From Bacillota bacterium (GTDB lineage Bacteria > Bacillota > UBA4882 > UBA8346), in assembly GCA_023435225.1 (NCBI GenBank), contig JAEYRX010000081.1, positions 1-5,190 of the forward strand: DNA of 5,190 bases. The letters run 5' to 3'. Shown here one piece after another: positions 5,007-5,190 of this stretch. The notes beneath the pieces were generated by a model. That model was not told the DNA's origin, did not search any database, and saw only the letters and a list, made by a program, of their open reading frames with translations. Position 1 is the stretch's first letter, and the number at the start of each line of letters is the position of its first letter. Made by a program: the position numbers and the translations under genes.

Positions 5007-5036
5007 CGGAATGAACATAAATTGTTTTGAGTTCAT
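4971..5036 (-). pseudogene. Start of a coupled ORF interrupted by the palindromic element
   Basis: The ATG at 5034-5036 overlaps the TGA of the upstream gene (ATGA) and has a strong ribosome binding site, AAGGAG on the minus strand (5045-5050), 8 nt away. This is the signature of a translationally coupled second gene in an operon. Only MNSKQFMFIP precedes the end of palindromic element 2 at 5006. From there the frame reads through the repeat arm (STQPSNGWARR) to a stop at 4971-4973. No continuation was recognised beyond the element, so the gene is most likely destroyed. Its identity cannot be told from ten residues. Confidence 0.5.
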
Positions 5037-5190
5037 GGTTTTGGCTCCTTATGGTTTTCACTGAGTACGTAAACATTTAAGGTATGATCGCCGGATAGTT
5101 GCACATAACACATACCGAGTTTTGAATGGTCCATAAAAGCACCCGGTGTATCATGCCAGGTGAATCCGCAAAGGATGGGCTGTGATAACC
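5033..5190 (-). CDS. C-terminal end of an unrecognised protein
   Basis: The last 51 codons of a minus-strand gene enter from the right edge and stop at 5033-5035. The translation is protein-like: LSQPILCGFTWHDTPGAF, then LGMCYVQLSGDHTLNVYVLSEN, ending KEPKP. The alternating pattern suggests beta strands. The other two minus-strand frames have early stops. No family is recognised from this fragment and the start lies outside the window. It shares an ATGA junction with a following ORF, so it was the upstream member of an operon. Confidence 0.6.
   Translation of the reverse strand, partial: LSQPILCGFTWHDTPGAFMDHSKLGMCYVQLSGDHTLNVYVLSENHKEPKP

Overview
The window looks like a piece of a low-GC bacterial chromosome, most likely from a Firmicutes-type (Clostridia-like) organism. 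The evidence is purine-rich Shine-Dalgarno sites (AAGGAG, AGGAG, GGAGGA), A/T-rich spacers, a TTG start, and a lipid kinase of the kind common in that phylum. No marker gene fixes the taxon. The window is gene-poor: about 2.4 kb is intact or edge-truncated coding sequence, and the rest is repeats, hairpins and decayed genes.

Left part (1-2117), all genes on the minus strand. A WGR-domain protein runs off the left edge (start at 610). It is followed by a gene-free stretch (611-1212) holding a 152-bp palindromic repeat with nested hairpins (891-1042) and a short degenerate heptad repeat. An exported protein of unknown function (1213-1983) comes next; its start is set by a good ribosome binding site and a signal peptide.

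Middle (2070-2980) is about 900 bp without an intact gene but rich in structure: a possible zinc-ribbon gene remnant, several dyads, copies of a dispersed intergenic repeat, and two adjacent large imperfect stem-loops partly framed by 17-bp direct repeats. A diacylglycerol-kinase-family lipid kinase (2981-3886, plus strand) follows. It is the only complete gene here with a confident function.

Right part (3887-5190), minus strand, is a decay zone. It contains an unrecognised frameshifted gene remnant, a class I SAM methyltransferase broken by a one-base frameshift and truncated, a second palindromic repeat (4851-5006), and the C-terminal end of an unrecognised protein. A translationally coupled downstream ORF starts at the end of that protein, and it runs straight into the palindromic repeat after ten codons.

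The genes do not form one pathway. The most notable signal is noncoding. Three intergenic regions carry the same short modules in the same order and orientation: TTTTCAATTACCC...GGGGTAG, then TCCAC..CAGC (not seen in the shortened copy), then GCTGGGTATATAA. In one copy this array runs into a REP-like palindrome. This suggests one mobile or structured repeat family that has seeded the region and is associated with gene decay. No strong case for a new defence or metabolic system is visible.
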